The notes: generated by a model from the sequence alone, not told the origin. 10,944 nucleotides of DNA from an uncultured Prevotellaceae bacterium (GCA_902775075.1 CACYKX010000101.1:1-10944), one strand, 5' to 3'; positions 1-7,988 are shown, counted from the stretch's first letter. A program made the numbers and translations.

Positions 1-27
1 GGTTGGATTAACGCAGCTGCAGCCTAA
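1..27 (+). CDS. 3' end of an unidentified plus-strand gene (partial)
   Basis: Frame 1 reads eight codons (GWINAAAA) and then TAA at 25-27. The other two plus frames reach a stop by position 10. A hairpin with a T-tract follows 28 bases later, as expected after the end of a gene. Eight residues are too few to name a product. The call rests on the position of the stop relative to the terminator, so it is tentative. Confidence 0.3.
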   Translation, partial: GWINAAAA

Positions 28-54
28 TCTTTAGGATAAGATATCTTAAAATAA

Positions 55-95
55 AAGGGTATATAGTATAAAAAGCTATATACCCTTATTTTTTT
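55..95. terminator. Bidirectional hairpin terminator between partial gene and rubrerythrin
   Basis: A 12-bp stem pairs 55-66 (AAGGGTATATAG) with 76-87 (CTATATACCCTT) around a 9-base loop. On the plus strand it is followed by ATTTTTTT (88-95). On the minus strand the stem is followed by TTATTTTA, so it could also end the rubrerythrin transcript, whose stop codon is about 50 bases away. Its position between two convergent gene ends supports this. Confidence 0.75.
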
Positions 96-135
96 ATATT
101 AAGTAAATACTTGTATTACGATTCAGATAGAACTA

Positions 136-678
136 TTAATAGTTCTCAGCTTTAATTTCAAAATAGCTCTTAGGATGGTTACAAGTAGGACAAACCTCCG
201 GAGCAACTTTTCCGATAACGATATGTCCACAGTTACGGCAAATCCAAATCCTGTCATCATCGCGTGAGAAGACGATACCCTTCTCCATATTATCCAATAA
301 CTTCTTATACCTCTCCTCATGATGCTTCTCTATGGCAGCAACCAGTCGGAATCTATTAGCGATCTCAGTAAATCCCTCCTCTTCAGCCTCCTCAGCCATT
401 CGGGCATACATATTAGTCCATTCATAGTTTTCGCCCATAGCAGCATCTTTCAGATTACTGATGGTATCTTTCACAGCACCCCCTTCGAGATATTTAAACC
501 ACAGTTTAGCATGCTCCTTTTCATTGGCAGCCGTTTCCTCAAAGATTGCAGCGATTTGCTCATAGCCATCCTTCTTCGCCTTACTGGCAAAGTAAGTATA
601 CTTGTTGCGAGCCATACTTTCACCGGCAAAAGCCTCTTGTAGATTCTTCTCTGTTTTTGTACCCTTTAAGTCTTTCAT
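136..678 (-). CDS. rbr: Rubrerythrin
   Basis: A 180-aa cytoplasmic non-haem di-iron protein that in anaerobes reduces hydrogen peroxide with electrons passed through its own rubredoxin domain. Residues 1-135 are the ferritin-like four-helix bundle with the expected iron-ligand patterns: E20, E53xxH56 (in NEKEHAK), the glutamate cluster at 96-100, and E117xxH120 (in EKHHEER). Residues 142-180 are the rubredoxin-like domain with the four iron-binding cysteines as two CxxC pairs, C147/C150 and C163/C166. All expected motifs are present and the length is near the usual 190 or so, so the protein looks intact. It stands alone, divergent from the esterase gene, with a good Bacteroidota-type promoter about 80 bp upstream and a terminator downstream. 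The family is usually induced by oxygen or peroxide, but no regulator site could be assigned. Confidence 0.97.
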   Translation of the reverse strand: MKDLKGTKTEKNLQEAFAGESMARNKYTYFASKAKKDGYEQIAAIFEETAANEKEHAKLWFKYLEGGAVKDTISNLKDAAMGENYEWTNMYARMAEEAEEEGFTEIANRFRLVAAIEKHHEERYKKLLDNMEKGIVFSRDDDRIWICRNCGHIVIGKVAPEVCPTCNHPKSYFEIKAENY

Positions 679-759
679 GTCTTTTGTTTTTTAAGATGAA
701 TAAATAAATGATGTTATCACACGATGCAACAAAACCCATATCGGTTAAGTCTTAGGCTA

Positions 760-790
760 CAAATATACTATTTAGTTTGAAAAAAACAAA
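760..790 (-). promoter_or_regulatory. Bacteroidota-type promoter of rubrerythrin
   Basis: On the minus strand the -7 box TATATTTG (760-767) lies 19 bp downstream of TTTG (787-790). This matches the Bacteroidota consensus of a TTTG-like -33 and a TAnnTTTG -7 element. Transcription would begin near 753, giving a leader of roughly 75 bases before the ATG at 678. Confidence 0.65.
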
Positions 791-864
791 TAATAAGTTA
801 TTAATTATGAGTAAATTATCGAATTATTTTCTAGAGCACCAATCCATCCGACCTCAATGATACT

Positions 865-878
865 AAAGTGAACACTTT
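865..878. promoter_or_regulatory. Palindrome between divergent promoters (possible operator)
   Basis: AAAGTG (865-870) and CACTTT (873-878) form a perfect 6-bp inverted repeat with a 2-base spacer. It lies upstream of both the rubrerythrin promoter and the esterase promoter, where a dimeric regulator could bind. The region is AT-rich, so a chance palindrome is quite possible and no regulator is implied. Confidence 0.2.
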
Positions 879-904
879 TGAAACATAAAATCAGATAATT
901 CTCT

Positions 905-923
905 TAATTTTGTGTTAACTTTG
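905..923 (+). promoter_or_regulatory. Candidate -7 boxes for the esterase gene
   Basis: Two overlapping-region matches to TAnnTTTG occur on the plus strand: TAATTTTG (905-912) and TAACTTTG (916-923). Neither has a TTG at the preferred 19-bp spacing; the nearest TTTTG ends at 880. The second box would start transcription near 930, about 43 bases before the ATG at 973. The sequence just before the ATG is A-rich with no Shine-Dalgarno, typical of the phylum. Confidence 0.45.
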
Positions 924-972
924 TTGCCGAAAACTTCAACCAATTAGACATTAATCTAATAACCCAATAAAA

Positions 973-1905
973 ATGAAGAAACTGATATTATCATTTATGC
1001 TGTTGGCGATGACCATTGCCAACTATGCCCAGGCACCGGGAACAATGCCCTTTGCCATGCCACAAACTAATCCCGATTTCAAAGATGTAAACTATGCAGG
1101 TGATACTCTCGAAGCCCATCGCCTCGACATATATCTCCCTAAAGAAGGACAAGCCCCATATAAAGTAATAGTAGCAATCTATGGTAGTGCATGGTTTGCC
1201 AACAATATGAAACCCTTTGCTTATATGAGTTTGGGTAAAGCACTTACCGATGCAGGCTATGCCGTGGTAAGCATAAACCATCGTTCCAGTGCCGACGCAA
1301 AATATCCGGCACAAATCAATGACGTTAAAGCAGCCATCCGCTTTATCCGTGCTCATGCCAAAGCGTACCGTTTAGACACCTCATTCATTGGTATCACAGG
1401 ATTCTCCTCAGGAGGACATCTATCTTCAATGGCCGGAGTTACCAACAACCTACCAAAGAAAGACATCAATGGCGTATCCATAGATATAGAAGGTAAAGTA
1501 GGCGACTGTCTGAACGAGAGCAGTAGGGTAGATGCCGTCGTTGACTGGTTCGGACCGGTAGATATGGCCCACATGAATAAATGTACCACTACCAACGATG
1601 ATAAATCCCCAGAGGCAGCACTGATAGGAGGCGACCCACGCAAGATGAGCGAGATGGTATCTCTTATCAGTCCTATTGATTATGTGGCTGAAGCACCGGA
1701 TTGTCCACGCTTCCTCGTCATCCATGGCGATTCAGACACCGTAGTACCTCATTGTCAGAGCGAGAATTTTGCGGCAGTCTTAAAGAAAGCAGGGAAGTTA
1801 GTAGATTTCATTACAGTTCCAAAAGGTCAGCATGGTCCAATAACCTTTAATGAGAACACCTTAAAGAAAATGGTAGAATTCTTTAAGGCTGAGGAGAAAA
1901 AGTAA
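973..1905 (+). CDS. Secreted alpha/beta-hydrolase esterase (BD-FAE/Aes-like)
   Basis: A 310-aa exported hydrolase. Residues 1-20 form a signal peptide (basic MKK, hydrophobic core, cleavage near YAQA). The fold carries a full catalytic triad: nucleophile S145 in GFSSG (143-147), acid D255 in the HGDSDTVVP segment (251-259), and H287 in PKGQHGP. The strand before the usual oxyanion HGG motif instead reads YGSAW (70-74). The layout resembles bacterial feruloyl/acetyl esterases of the BD-FAE group and the Aes lipase/esterase family, which remove ester side groups from plant polysaccharides or other small esters. The substrate cannot be read from sequence. It is monocistronic, divergent from rubrerythrin and convergent with the transpeptidase gene 44 bp away. 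The start is set by the signal peptide. The general hydrolase call is firm and the carbohydrate-esterase role is inferred. Confidence 0.88.
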   Translation: MKKLILSFMLLAMTIANYAQAPGTMPFAMPQTNPDFKDVNYAGDTLEAHRLDIYLPKEGQAPYKVIVAIYGSAWFANNMKPFAYMSLGKALTDAGYAVVSINHRSSADAKYPAQINDVKAAIRFIRAHAKAYRLDTSFIGITGFSSGGHLSSMAGVTNNLPKKDINGVSIDIEGKVGDCLNESSRVDAVVDWFGPVDMAHMNKCTTTNDDKSPEAALIGGDPRKMSEMVSLISPIDYVAEAPDCPRFLVIHGDSDTVVPHCQSENFAAVLKKAGKLVDFITVPKGQHGPITFNENTLKKMVEFFKAEEKK

Positions 1906-1949
1906 TCTCCCCAGTCCTAAATGACGTCTTTAAGAAAAGGTTTTGATGA

Positions 1950-3119
1950 TTATAAACTGTCAAGGTTGACCGGTATTTGACGTGCCGTCACTTTGACAGT
2001 TTTTCTTTCCCATTTTTTAGCTTTAGCTTCAGAAGTCGGTGATAGCTTTCCCGTGAGATATTGTTCCATGATGAGCGAAGCCATAGGAGCACTTAAGTCA
2101 GCACCGAAGCCACCGTTTTCCACGTATACACTTACGGCAATTTTCGGATCCTGCATTGGAGCAAATCCGATGAATACAGAGTGATCGTCACCACGATTTT
2201 CGGCCGTTCCCGTCTTACCACAAATTTTATAGTGAGGAGTATTGATGCTTGCAGCCGTTCCGTTTGTTATACAGGCACGCATTCCTTCGATGACGATATC
2301 GTAAGCCTCCTGTGAAGGACGACTGTACCTCTTCTCTGTATATTTTTCAGCCAGATGGTGAGTTTTGGTCGCAGCATGGATATGTGGAGTGATATACCAA
2401 CCACGGTTCGCAATGATCGCCGCTAGATTACAGAGCTGCAGTGGAGTACAGCGAATCTCGCCCTGTCCCATTCCAACCCACATGATTGTGGTTCCGTTCC
2501 ATCTACCCTTTGTCGTCTTTTCCAGATAAGCAGCGTCAGGCACTCTTCCGCCTATCTCCCCCGGGATATCCACTCCCAGAGGATGGCCCAGTCCCATACT
2601 ATACATATAAGCAGCCCATTTGTTGATGGCATCAATTTTAGTAGGATATTTTTTACGATCATCCATCATCTTGCTGAAAGCCTTGCAGAAATAAGAGTTG
2701 CACGACTGTCCGATGGCCTGAACCAGTTTAAGAGGAGAACGATGCTCGTGACATCCAATGTGTATATTCTTCTGCCAGAATCCCTTATGACAACTATAGC
2801 TCGTATCTCTGCCTAGTTCCCGTTCCGTAATCATAGTGAGAGCCTGCGCTGTTTTGAATGTAGAGCCAGGAGAATAATCCTTAGAAATAGCACGATTGAT
2901 GTTATCGACGATACGTTCGTGCGAAACCAAGCACAGGATACGTCCCGTCGAAGGTTCTATGGCGATGATACTTCCTTGCTTATTGTTTAGTAGGCGAGTA
3001 GCCAATGATTGTAATTTCTCGTTGATAGTGAGCGGTCCATCCGTAGGCAACTGCTGTGCCCCCGCATTGATGGCAGACATCATCATCCATGCCACCATCA
3101 TAGATTTTAATATTCGCAT
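1950..3119 (-). CDS. Short secreted penicillin-binding transpeptidase (PBP2-like domain only)
   Basis: A 389-aa exported serine transpeptidase of the penicillin-binding family, expected to cross-link peptidoglycan in the periplasm. A signal peptide (about 1-21, ending INAGA) replaces the usual N-terminal anchor. The three active-site motifs are present in order: S86-T-F-K89 (in PGSTFK), S139-C-N141, and K302-T-G304 (in GKTGTAEN). The spacings (53 and 216 residues from the first motif) match class B PBP2-type enzymes, whereas class D beta-lactamases have a much shorter domain. Full PBP2 is over 600 aa with a long pedestal domain before the catalytic serine; here only about 85 residues precede it. 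Nine cysteines are present, and C110, C123, H126 and C140 may form the zinc site known from PBP2 enzymes. It is the last gene of a likely operon, 49 bp after uvrA, with a weak AGGA just before the ATG. Confidence 0.9.
   Translation of the reverse strand: MRILKSMMVAWMMMSAINAGAQQLPTDGPLTINEKLQSLATRLLNNKQGSIIAIEPSTGRILCLVSHERIVDNINRAISKDYSPGSTFKTAQALTMITERELGRDTSYSCHKGFWQKNIHIGCHEHRSPLKLVQAIGQSCNSYFCKAFSKMMDDRKKYPTKIDAINKWAAYMYSMGLGHPLGVDIPGEIGGRVPDAAYLEKTTKGRWNGTTIMWVGMGQGEIRCTPLQLCNLAAIIANRGWYITPHIHAATKTHHLAEKYTEKRYSRPSQEAYDIVIEGMRACITNGTAASINTPHYKICGKTGTAENRGDDHSVFIGFAPMQDPKIAVSVYVENGGFGADLSAPMASLIMEQYLTGKLSPTSEAKAKKWERKTVKVTARQIPVNLDSL
1954..2006 (+). terminator. Candidate terminator of the esterase, inside the convergent gene's 3' end
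   Basis: AAACTGTCAA (1954-1963) pairs perfectly with TTGACAGTTT (1993-2002), and the run TTTTT (2000-2004) follows on the plus strand. Within the 29-base interior a smaller hairpin TGACG-tgc-CGTCA (1978-1990) can also form. No other terminator-like structure lies between the esterase stop and this point. The structure falls inside the last codons of the minus-strand transpeptidase gene. The long interior loop makes this less certain than the other terminators. Confidence 0.45.
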
Positions 3120-3168
3120 TTATCCTTTAATTCTAATATCTATTTTCCGATTACGTTGTATAGAAAGC

Positions 3169-5997
3169 CTATTTCTCCAATACCTGTTTCAGGAACTTCG
3201 GAGTATATCCCTTTGTACTCTTAGCGACCTCTTCCGGAGTACCGGTTGTCAGAATCGTTCCACCGTTCCTTCCACCTTCAGGTCCAACGTCGATGATATA
3301 GTCAGCCAGTTTGATGACATCCAGATTATGCTCGATGATAATCACCGTGTTCCCCCTGTCGACCAATTTCTGAAGAACATCCATCAGAATTCTGATATCT
3401 TCGAAATGCAAACCCGTGGTAGGCTCATCGAGGATATAAAGCGTCTTACCCGTATCCTTCTTGGCCAATTCCGTAGCCAGTTTCACACGCTGACTCTCAC
3501 CACCGGATAGCGTCGTAGAACTCTGTCCAAGCTTCAGATATCCCAGTCCCACGTCCTGCAAAGCCTTGATTTTCGGCAAAATCTGTGGCACATTCTCGAA
3601 GAATTCCACCGCCATGTTCACCGTCATATCCAGAACATCAGCGATACTTTTCCCCTTGAATCTAACCTCCAACGTCTCCCTGTTGTATCTCTTGCCATGG
3701 CACACCTCACAAGGCACCATCACATCAGGCAAGAAATTCATCTCGATGGTCTTATATCCATTTCCGCCACAAGCCTCGCATCGTCCACCTTTTACATTAA
3801 AAGAGAAACGTCCAGGTTTATATCCGCGAATCTTCGCTTCCGGAAGTCCAACGAATAGCGTTCTAATATCACTGAACACCCCTGTATATGTAGCAGGATT
3901 ACTACGTGGTGTACGTCCAATAGGACTCTGGTCTACATTTACGATCTTGTCGATATTGTCAATGCCCTCAATCTTGTCGAATGGCATAGGCTTCTTTACA
4001 GCGCGATAGAAATGATGTGAGAGGATAGGTTGCAAAGTCTCGTTGATGAGTGTAGACTTTCCGGAACCAGACACACCCGTCACCACGATGAGATCACCTA
4101 AAGGAAACTCCACGTCTATATTCTTCAGGTTATTGCCCCGACAACCATAGAGCTTGATACTCTTCCCGTTGCCCTTTCGGCGTTCCGCAGGGATTGTTAT
4201 CTTCTGTTCACCATTCAGATACTGAGCAGTAATAGTATGTCCCTTCAGCATCTCCTGAGGTGTACCCTGGAACACCACTTCACCGCCCTTTCTTCCAGCT
4301 TTAGGACCAATGTCAACGATCCAGTCAGCGGCACGCATCATATCCTCATCATGTTCCACCACGATTACCGTGTTTCCCAAGTCTCTCAACTCCTTCAACG
4401 ACCTGATGAGTCTTTCGTTATCGCGCTGATGCAATCCGATACTAGGCTCATCAAGGATATAGAGCACATTTACCAGTTGACTACCGATCTGTGTAGCCAA
4501 ACGAATGCGCTGACTCTCACCACCAGACAATGTTGCACTCTGACGGTTCAGCGACAAGTAATCAAGTCCCACATCGAGTAAGAAGTTCACGCGCGAAGTC
4601 AACTCCTTGATCACCTCATGAGCGATCCTCTTTTGTTTCGTTTCCAGATGCTCCTCCGCGTGTTCCAACCACTCCTTCAAGTCAACGATGTCGAGGTTAG
4701 CCACCTCCGAGATATTCTTATCCCAGATCTTGTAAGCCAGCGATTCCCTTTTCAGTCGCATACCCTTACATTTAGGGCATTCCACCTGTGCCATAAACTG
4801 GTCAGCCCATTTCTTACCCTTAGAACTATCATCACTCTCCATGACATCCTTCAGATACTTCACGATACCCTCGAACGACATGAAATAATCACTTGACGTA
4901 TGAACCTTCTCCTTTGGGATTTTGATTCTCTCCAGTGAACCATACAGAATTTCCTGCATAGCATCCTCCGAAATCTCCTCGACAGGAGTCTTTAGCGTAT
5001 TATCATATTTGTTGAGGATAGCCTCTATTTGCCAGAAGATCATCTGGTTCTTATATTTACCCAATGGCACGATAGCACCATCGTGGATATTCATCTTTTT
5101 ATCAGGGATAACCTTATTCAAGTCAATCTCATAGATCGTACCCAGTCCCTTACAATGTGGGCACGCACCTTCCGGAGAGTTGAAAGAGAACATATTAGGA
5201 GCAGGGTCCTTGTAAGCCAGTCCCGTTACAGGGTCCATCAGACGTTTACTATAATTTCTGATTTCTCCCGAATCCTTATCGAGGATCATGATCATACCAT
5301 CCCCCTGGCGCATAGCAGTCTCCACACTTTTGCGCAGACGTTCATCGTCTTGTTCTCTTACGGCGAGTTTATCGATGACAACCTCAATATTATGATTCTT
5401 ATAACGATCCACCTTCATTCCCCGCACGATTTCCTGAATCTCACCGTCCACACGCATATAGAGATACCCCTTGCGTCGCATACTCTCGAAGAGTTCACGA
5501 TAATGACCCTTTCGTTGTCGTACCACCGGCGACAAGATGAAGATACGTTTACCCTCATAATCATGTAGAATCATATCGATCACCTGCTCCTCGGTATATT
5601 TCACCATCTTCTCGCCACTCTCATAGCTATAAGCCGTAGCAGCGCGTGCAAAAAGCAATCGCAGATAATCATAGATTTCCGTTGTCGTACCTACGGTAGA
5701 ACGAGGATTCTTATTCGTAGTTTTTTGTTCGATACTGATAACAGGAGAGAGACCCGTAATCTTGTCGACATCAGGACGTTCCATGTTGCCCAGAAAGTTT
5801 CTGGCATAAGCAGAGAAAGTCTCGATATATCGACGCTGACCTTCAGCAAAGATGGTATCAAAAGCCAACGACGATTTACCGGAACCAGAAAGTCCGGTGA
5901 TAACGGTCAATGAATTTCTGGGAATCTCGACATCCACATTTTTCAGGTTGTGCACGCGGGCCCCCCACACATTTATCTTTTCATCTTCTTTTTGCAT
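3169..5997 (-). CDS. uvrA: UvrA, excinuclease ABC subunit A
   Basis: A 942-aa cytoplasmic ATPase that finds bulky DNA lesions and loads UvrB in nucleotide excision repair. Two ABC modules are clear. Module 1 has Walker [10 protein letters not shown] (35-43), signature LSGGESQR (490-497) and Walker [13 protein letters not shown] (512-523). Module 2 has Walker [10 protein letters not shown] (641-649), signature LSGGESQR (830-837) and Walker [13 protein letters not shown] (853-864). The UvrB-binding and insertion domains lie between about 130 and 400 inside module 1. Cysteine pairs C740/C743 and C763/C766 form the C-terminal zinc module, and C279/C282 with C407/C410 are the equivalent positions in module 1. 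The extra CPxC pair found in E. coli (253/256) is replaced by DPVT (255-258). Length is normal and no frameshift was seen. It sits 24 bp after the CHU_C-domain gene and 49 bp before the transpeptidase gene. Confidence 0.98.
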   Translation of the reverse strand: MQKEDEKINVWGARVHNLKNVDVEIPRNSLTVITGLSGSGKSSLAFDTIFAEGQRRYIETFSAYARNFLGNMERPDVDKITGLSPVISIEQKTTNKNPRSTVGTTTEIYDYLRLLFARAATAYSYESGEKMVKYTEEQVIDMILHDYEGKRIFILSPVVRQRKGHYRELFESMRRKGYLYMRVDGEIQEIVRGMKVDRYKNHNIEVVIDKLAVREQDDERLRKSVETAMRQGDGMIMILDKDSGEIRNYSKRLMDPVTGLAYKDPAPNMFSFNSPEGACPHCKGLGTIYEIDLNKVIPDKKMNIHDGAIVPLGKYKNQMIFWQIEAILNKYDNTLKTPVEEISEDAMQEILYGSLERIKIPKEKVHTSSDYFMSFEGIVKYLKDVMESDDSSKGKKWADQFMAQVECPKCKGMRLKRESLAYKIWDKNISEVANLDIVDLKEWLEHAEEHLETKQKRIAHEVIKELTSRVNFLLDVGLDYLSLNRQSATLSGGESQRIRLATQIGSQLVNVLYILDEPSIGLHQRDNERLIRSLKELRDLGNTVIVVEHDEDMMRAADWIVDIGPKAGRKGGEVVFQGTPQEMLKGHTITAQYLNGEQKITIPAERRKGNGKSIKLYGCRGNNLKNIDVEFPLGDLIVVTGVSGSGKSTLINETLQPILSHHFYRAVKKPMPFDKIEGIDNIDKIVNVDQSPIGRTPRSNPATYTGVFSDIRTLFVGLPEAKIRGYKPGRFSFNVKGGRCEACGGNGYKTIEMNFLPDVMVPCEVCHGKRYNRETLEVRFKGKSIADVLDMTVNMAVEFFENVPQILPKIKALQDVGLGYLKLGQSSTTLSGGESQRVKLATELAKKDTGKTLYILDEPTTGLHFEDIRILMDVLQKLVDRGNTVIIIEHNLDVIKLADYIIDVGPEGGRNGGTILTTGTPEEVAKSTKGYTPKFLKQVLEK

Positions 5998-6021
5998 CTC
6001 TTCAAACTAATATCCTATTAT

Positions 6022-6729
6022 TTAATAACCCGACTGTCCGGTTGTGTCGGTATAACCTCTTAATATATTCACATCTCGGCGAATATTGAATTTTCTGCCG
6101 TCGGCACCTCGTGCTCTCACCAGTACAAAATACACACCGTCGGCAACCTGTTTACCATGGAAAGTACCATCCCATCCACCGGCAGGATCATGCCATTCAT
6201 ATATCTTCTGTCCCCATCGGTTGAAAATCGTAGCATGAAATTCCACAATACTCTGATATCCCGGTTTGGCTCTATATATATCGTTGATATGATCTCCGTT
6301 AGGTGAGAAAGCATTCGGCATCACCAGTTTACTCTCATAGATAGACACTACAAAAGGCACATCACATTCATATTCCAGTTTACCCTGTGCCGTATTGAAA
6401 GTAGCCTGAAAGGAAATCGTGAAACATCCAGTCTCCCGAAAAGTATAATCCATATCCTCGTCAAAGCGCGAAACGATGGCCGTAGAGTCACCTTTCCGGT
6501 AGATATTCCATCTACAGGTGACGACATTCCCATTAGGATTCTCCACACCCCCCTTGAAGTGTCCGATAACAGGCGCAGAAGCCTCCAGTGGATTAGCTGA
6601 GGTGATACCCGAAGTATCGGGAATCTCATATTCCACCGTAGGGTTGATGCCTTGTGCCGAAGCACCAATTGTCTGTGTGACGACAAGAATCAGGCATGTA
6701 AGATACTTAAAAAATCTTTTCATGTACAT
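6022..6729 (-). CDS. Secreted PKD-like protein with C-terminal CHU_C (type B T9SS sorting) domain
   Basis: A 235-aa exported protein. A signal peptide covers about 1-26 (cleavage near ASA-QG). Residues 30-130 form a beta-rich, PKD-like region. Residues 135-226 match the gliding-motility-associated C-terminal domain (CHU_C): the characteristic PNAFSPNGD (138-146), IND, FNRWGQKIYEW (169-179), GGWDGTFHGK (184-193), and VADGVYFVLVRA (195-206). In other Bacteroidota this domain is the type B sorting signal that sends proteins through the type IX secretion system to the cell surface. The mature part is very small, so it may be a surface or structural component and not an enzyme. Two starts six bases apart are possible (6729 or 6723); the -7 box ends only 10 bases upstream, so the leader is very short with either. 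It is the first gene of the likely operon with uvrA. Confidence 0.88.
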   Translation of the reverse strand: MYMKRFFKYLTCLILVVTQTIGASAQGINPTVEYEIPDTSGITSANPLEASAPVIGHFKGGVENPNGNVVTCRWNIYRKGDSTAIVSRFDEDMDYTFRETGCFTISFQATFNTAQGKLEYECDVPFVVSIYESKLVMPNAFSPNGDHINDIYRAKPGYQSIVEFHATIFNRWGQKIYEWHDPAGGWDGTFHGKQVADGVYFVLVRARGADGRKFNIRRDVNILRGYTDTTGQSGY

Positions 6730-6738
6730 TTAATTATG

Positions 6739-6746
6739 CAAAGTTA
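6739..6746 (-). promoter_or_regulatory. -7 box for the CHU_C-domain gene and uvrA operon
   Basis: TAACTTTG on the minus strand matches TAnnTTTG. No TTG occurs at the preferred distance upstream. Transcription would start around 6733-6735, only about 4 to 12 bases before the possible ATGs at 6729 and 6723, so the mRNA would be almost leaderless. Confidence 0.5.
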
Positions 6747-6789
6747 CTAAAAAGATGAAACATCTGTGATGTTAGATGATATTTTTTTG

Positions 6790-6797
6790 TATTTTTG
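6790..6797 (+). promoter_or_regulatory. -7 box for the ligand-binding/PorT-like operon
   Basis: TATTTTTG on the plus strand followed by CAC is a strong match to the Bacteroidota -7 element. Transcription would start around 6802-6804. That places the TTG at 6795 inside the promoter, the ATG at 6807 almost on the start site, and the ATG at 6825 with a leader of about 22 bases. This is the main reason 6825 was chosen as the start of the next gene. Confidence 0.6.
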
Positions 6798-6824
6798 CAC
6801 TTGAAAATGATTTTTACCGTGAAT

Positions 6825-7976
6825 ATGAGACATTTTTTAAGATATATATTCTTTATTGTTCTTCTGTTGGGCAATACCGTTTGCGTGTCAGCCCAGAGTG
6901 CTAAGTGGAATAATATTTCTACCCGTGCCATCAAGGTTGGTATTATGCTGCCACTTCATGATAAAAATGGTGATGGCAAACGAATGGTTGAATATTATCG
7001 AGGTATGCTGATGGCCTGTGAAGATTTAAAGAAACAGAACATCTCGGTAGATATCCATGCATGGAATGTAGCCGAGGAAACAGATGTACGTCAGACATTA
7101 CTTCAGAAGGGAGCAAACCAGTGTGACGTGATCTTCGGTCCACTTTATTCCAATCAAGTAGCCCCGCTTGCAGAATTCTGCAATGCGTACGATATCAAGT
7201 TGGTAATTCCATTCTCTATTCAGAGTGATGCCTTGAAGAAAGATAAGATGGTGTACCAAGTGTTCCAGTCACCGGAAGTCCTCAACGACAAGGCTATTAC
7301 GACCTATCTGAATCGATTCCCACAAGCCCATCCTGTCTTTGTAGGATGTAACGACACGACATCTCGCAAGGGAGTCTTCACGATGTCATTACGAAAGCAA
7401 CTCGAAAAGCGAAAGATTACCTATAATATCACTAATGTAAATTCACCGGCAGAATCATTTGCCAAGGCCTTTGATCGCAATCGCCAGAATGTAGTCATCT
7501 TGAATACCGGTCGCTCTCCGGAACTCACAGCAGTCCTTAACAAACTCGATGCCCTCACGGCATCTAATCCGAGTTTGGTCATTTCCCTCTATGGATACAA
7601 CGAGTGGCTCATGTATGTCAATTACAATCTGAATAGGTTCTTCAAGTACGACACCTATATACCTTCCACATTCTATCTGAATAGTTCGAATGCAAAGACC
7701 ATACAGCTCAAGCGCGAATACAAACAATGGTTTGGTCACGACATGATGTATGCTTTACCGAGTTTCGCACTTACCGGTTATGACCATGCACTATTCTTCT
7801 TGACAGGAATTCATCGATATGGTCGAAACTTCAATGGCAGCAAGGTACAAAACGTCTGTGTGCCAATACAGTCACCAATGCATTTTGAACAAGTAGGCAA
7901 GGGAGGATACCAGAACAATTATTTCCAACTGATCCATTACAATTTTGCCCGTCAGATAGAGTCTATCAGTTATTAA
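6825..7976 (+). CDS. Exported protein with periplasmic type-1 ligand-binding fold
   Basis: With the ATG at 6825 the product is 383 aa; it begins with a clean signal peptide (basic MRHFLR, hydrophobic core, cleavage near VSA-Q at 23/24). There is no proper lipobox: the residue before C20 is valine. The mature part resembles the type-1 periplasmic binding fold (LivJ/Peripla_BP_6 and LpoA/YraM-like): a first strand VGIMLPL (38-44), the helix YYRGMLMACEDLK (57-69), CDVIFGPLYSNQVAPLAEFC (100-119) and IPFS (128-131). These match the usual GPL-S and IP-S ligand-cleft elements. No ABC transporter genes are nearby, so it is not obviously a transport receptor. It may sense a ligand or, as LpoA does, act on cell-wall synthesis; neither is shown. 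It lies 12 bp before the beta-barrel gene in the same operon. Other possible starts are ATG 6807 or TTG 6795. Confidence 0.78.
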   Translation: MRHFLRYIFFIVLLLGNTVCVSAQSAKWNNISTRAIKVGIMLPLHDKNGDGKRMVEYYRGMLMACEDLKKQNISVDIHAWNVAEETDVRQTLLQKGANQCDVIFGPLYSNQVAPLAEFCNAYDIKLVIPFSIQSDALKKDKMVYQVFQSPEVLNDKAITTYLNRFPQAHPVFVGCNDTTSRKGVFTMSLRKQLEKRKITYNITNVNSPAESFAKAFDRNRQNVVILNTGRSPELTAVLNKLDALTASNPSLVISLYGYNEWLMYVNYNLNRFFKYDTYIPSTFYLNSSNAKTIQLKREYKQWFGHDMMYALPSFALTGYDHALFFLTGIHRYGRNFNGSKVQNVCVPIQSPMHFEQVGKGGYQNNYFQLIHYNFARQIESISY

Positions 7977-7988
7977 TTGACTTTCAGT

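Noticed and set aside
679..972. Search for a small RNA, riboswitch or small gene in the rubrerythrin/esterase gap
   Set aside because: Only promoter elements and a short palindrome were seen. No structured leader and no convincing small reading frame is present.
1950..3119. Class D beta-lactamase as the identity of the short transpeptidase
   Set aside because: The second motif is SCN, not SxV, and the distance from SxxK to KTG (216 residues) is far longer than in class D enzymes. It matches PBP2.
3566..4009. Open plus-strand frames opposite uvrA, for example 3566-4009 and 5029-5568, and 2896-3510 spanning the transpeptidase/uvrA junction
   Set aside because: They lie wholly or mostly antisense to strongly conserved coding sequence, and their translations show no domain or signal peptide.
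6795..6824. Upstream TTG (6795) and ATG (6807) as starts of the ligand-binding-fold gene
   Set aside because: The TTG overlaps the -7 box and the ATG at 6807 would fall on or beside the predicted transcription start. The signal peptide begins cleanly at the ATG at 6825.
7977..7988. TTG directly after the upstream stop as start of the PorT-like gene
   Set aside because: The four extra residues add nothing to the signal peptide, which begins with MKK at the ATG at 7989.
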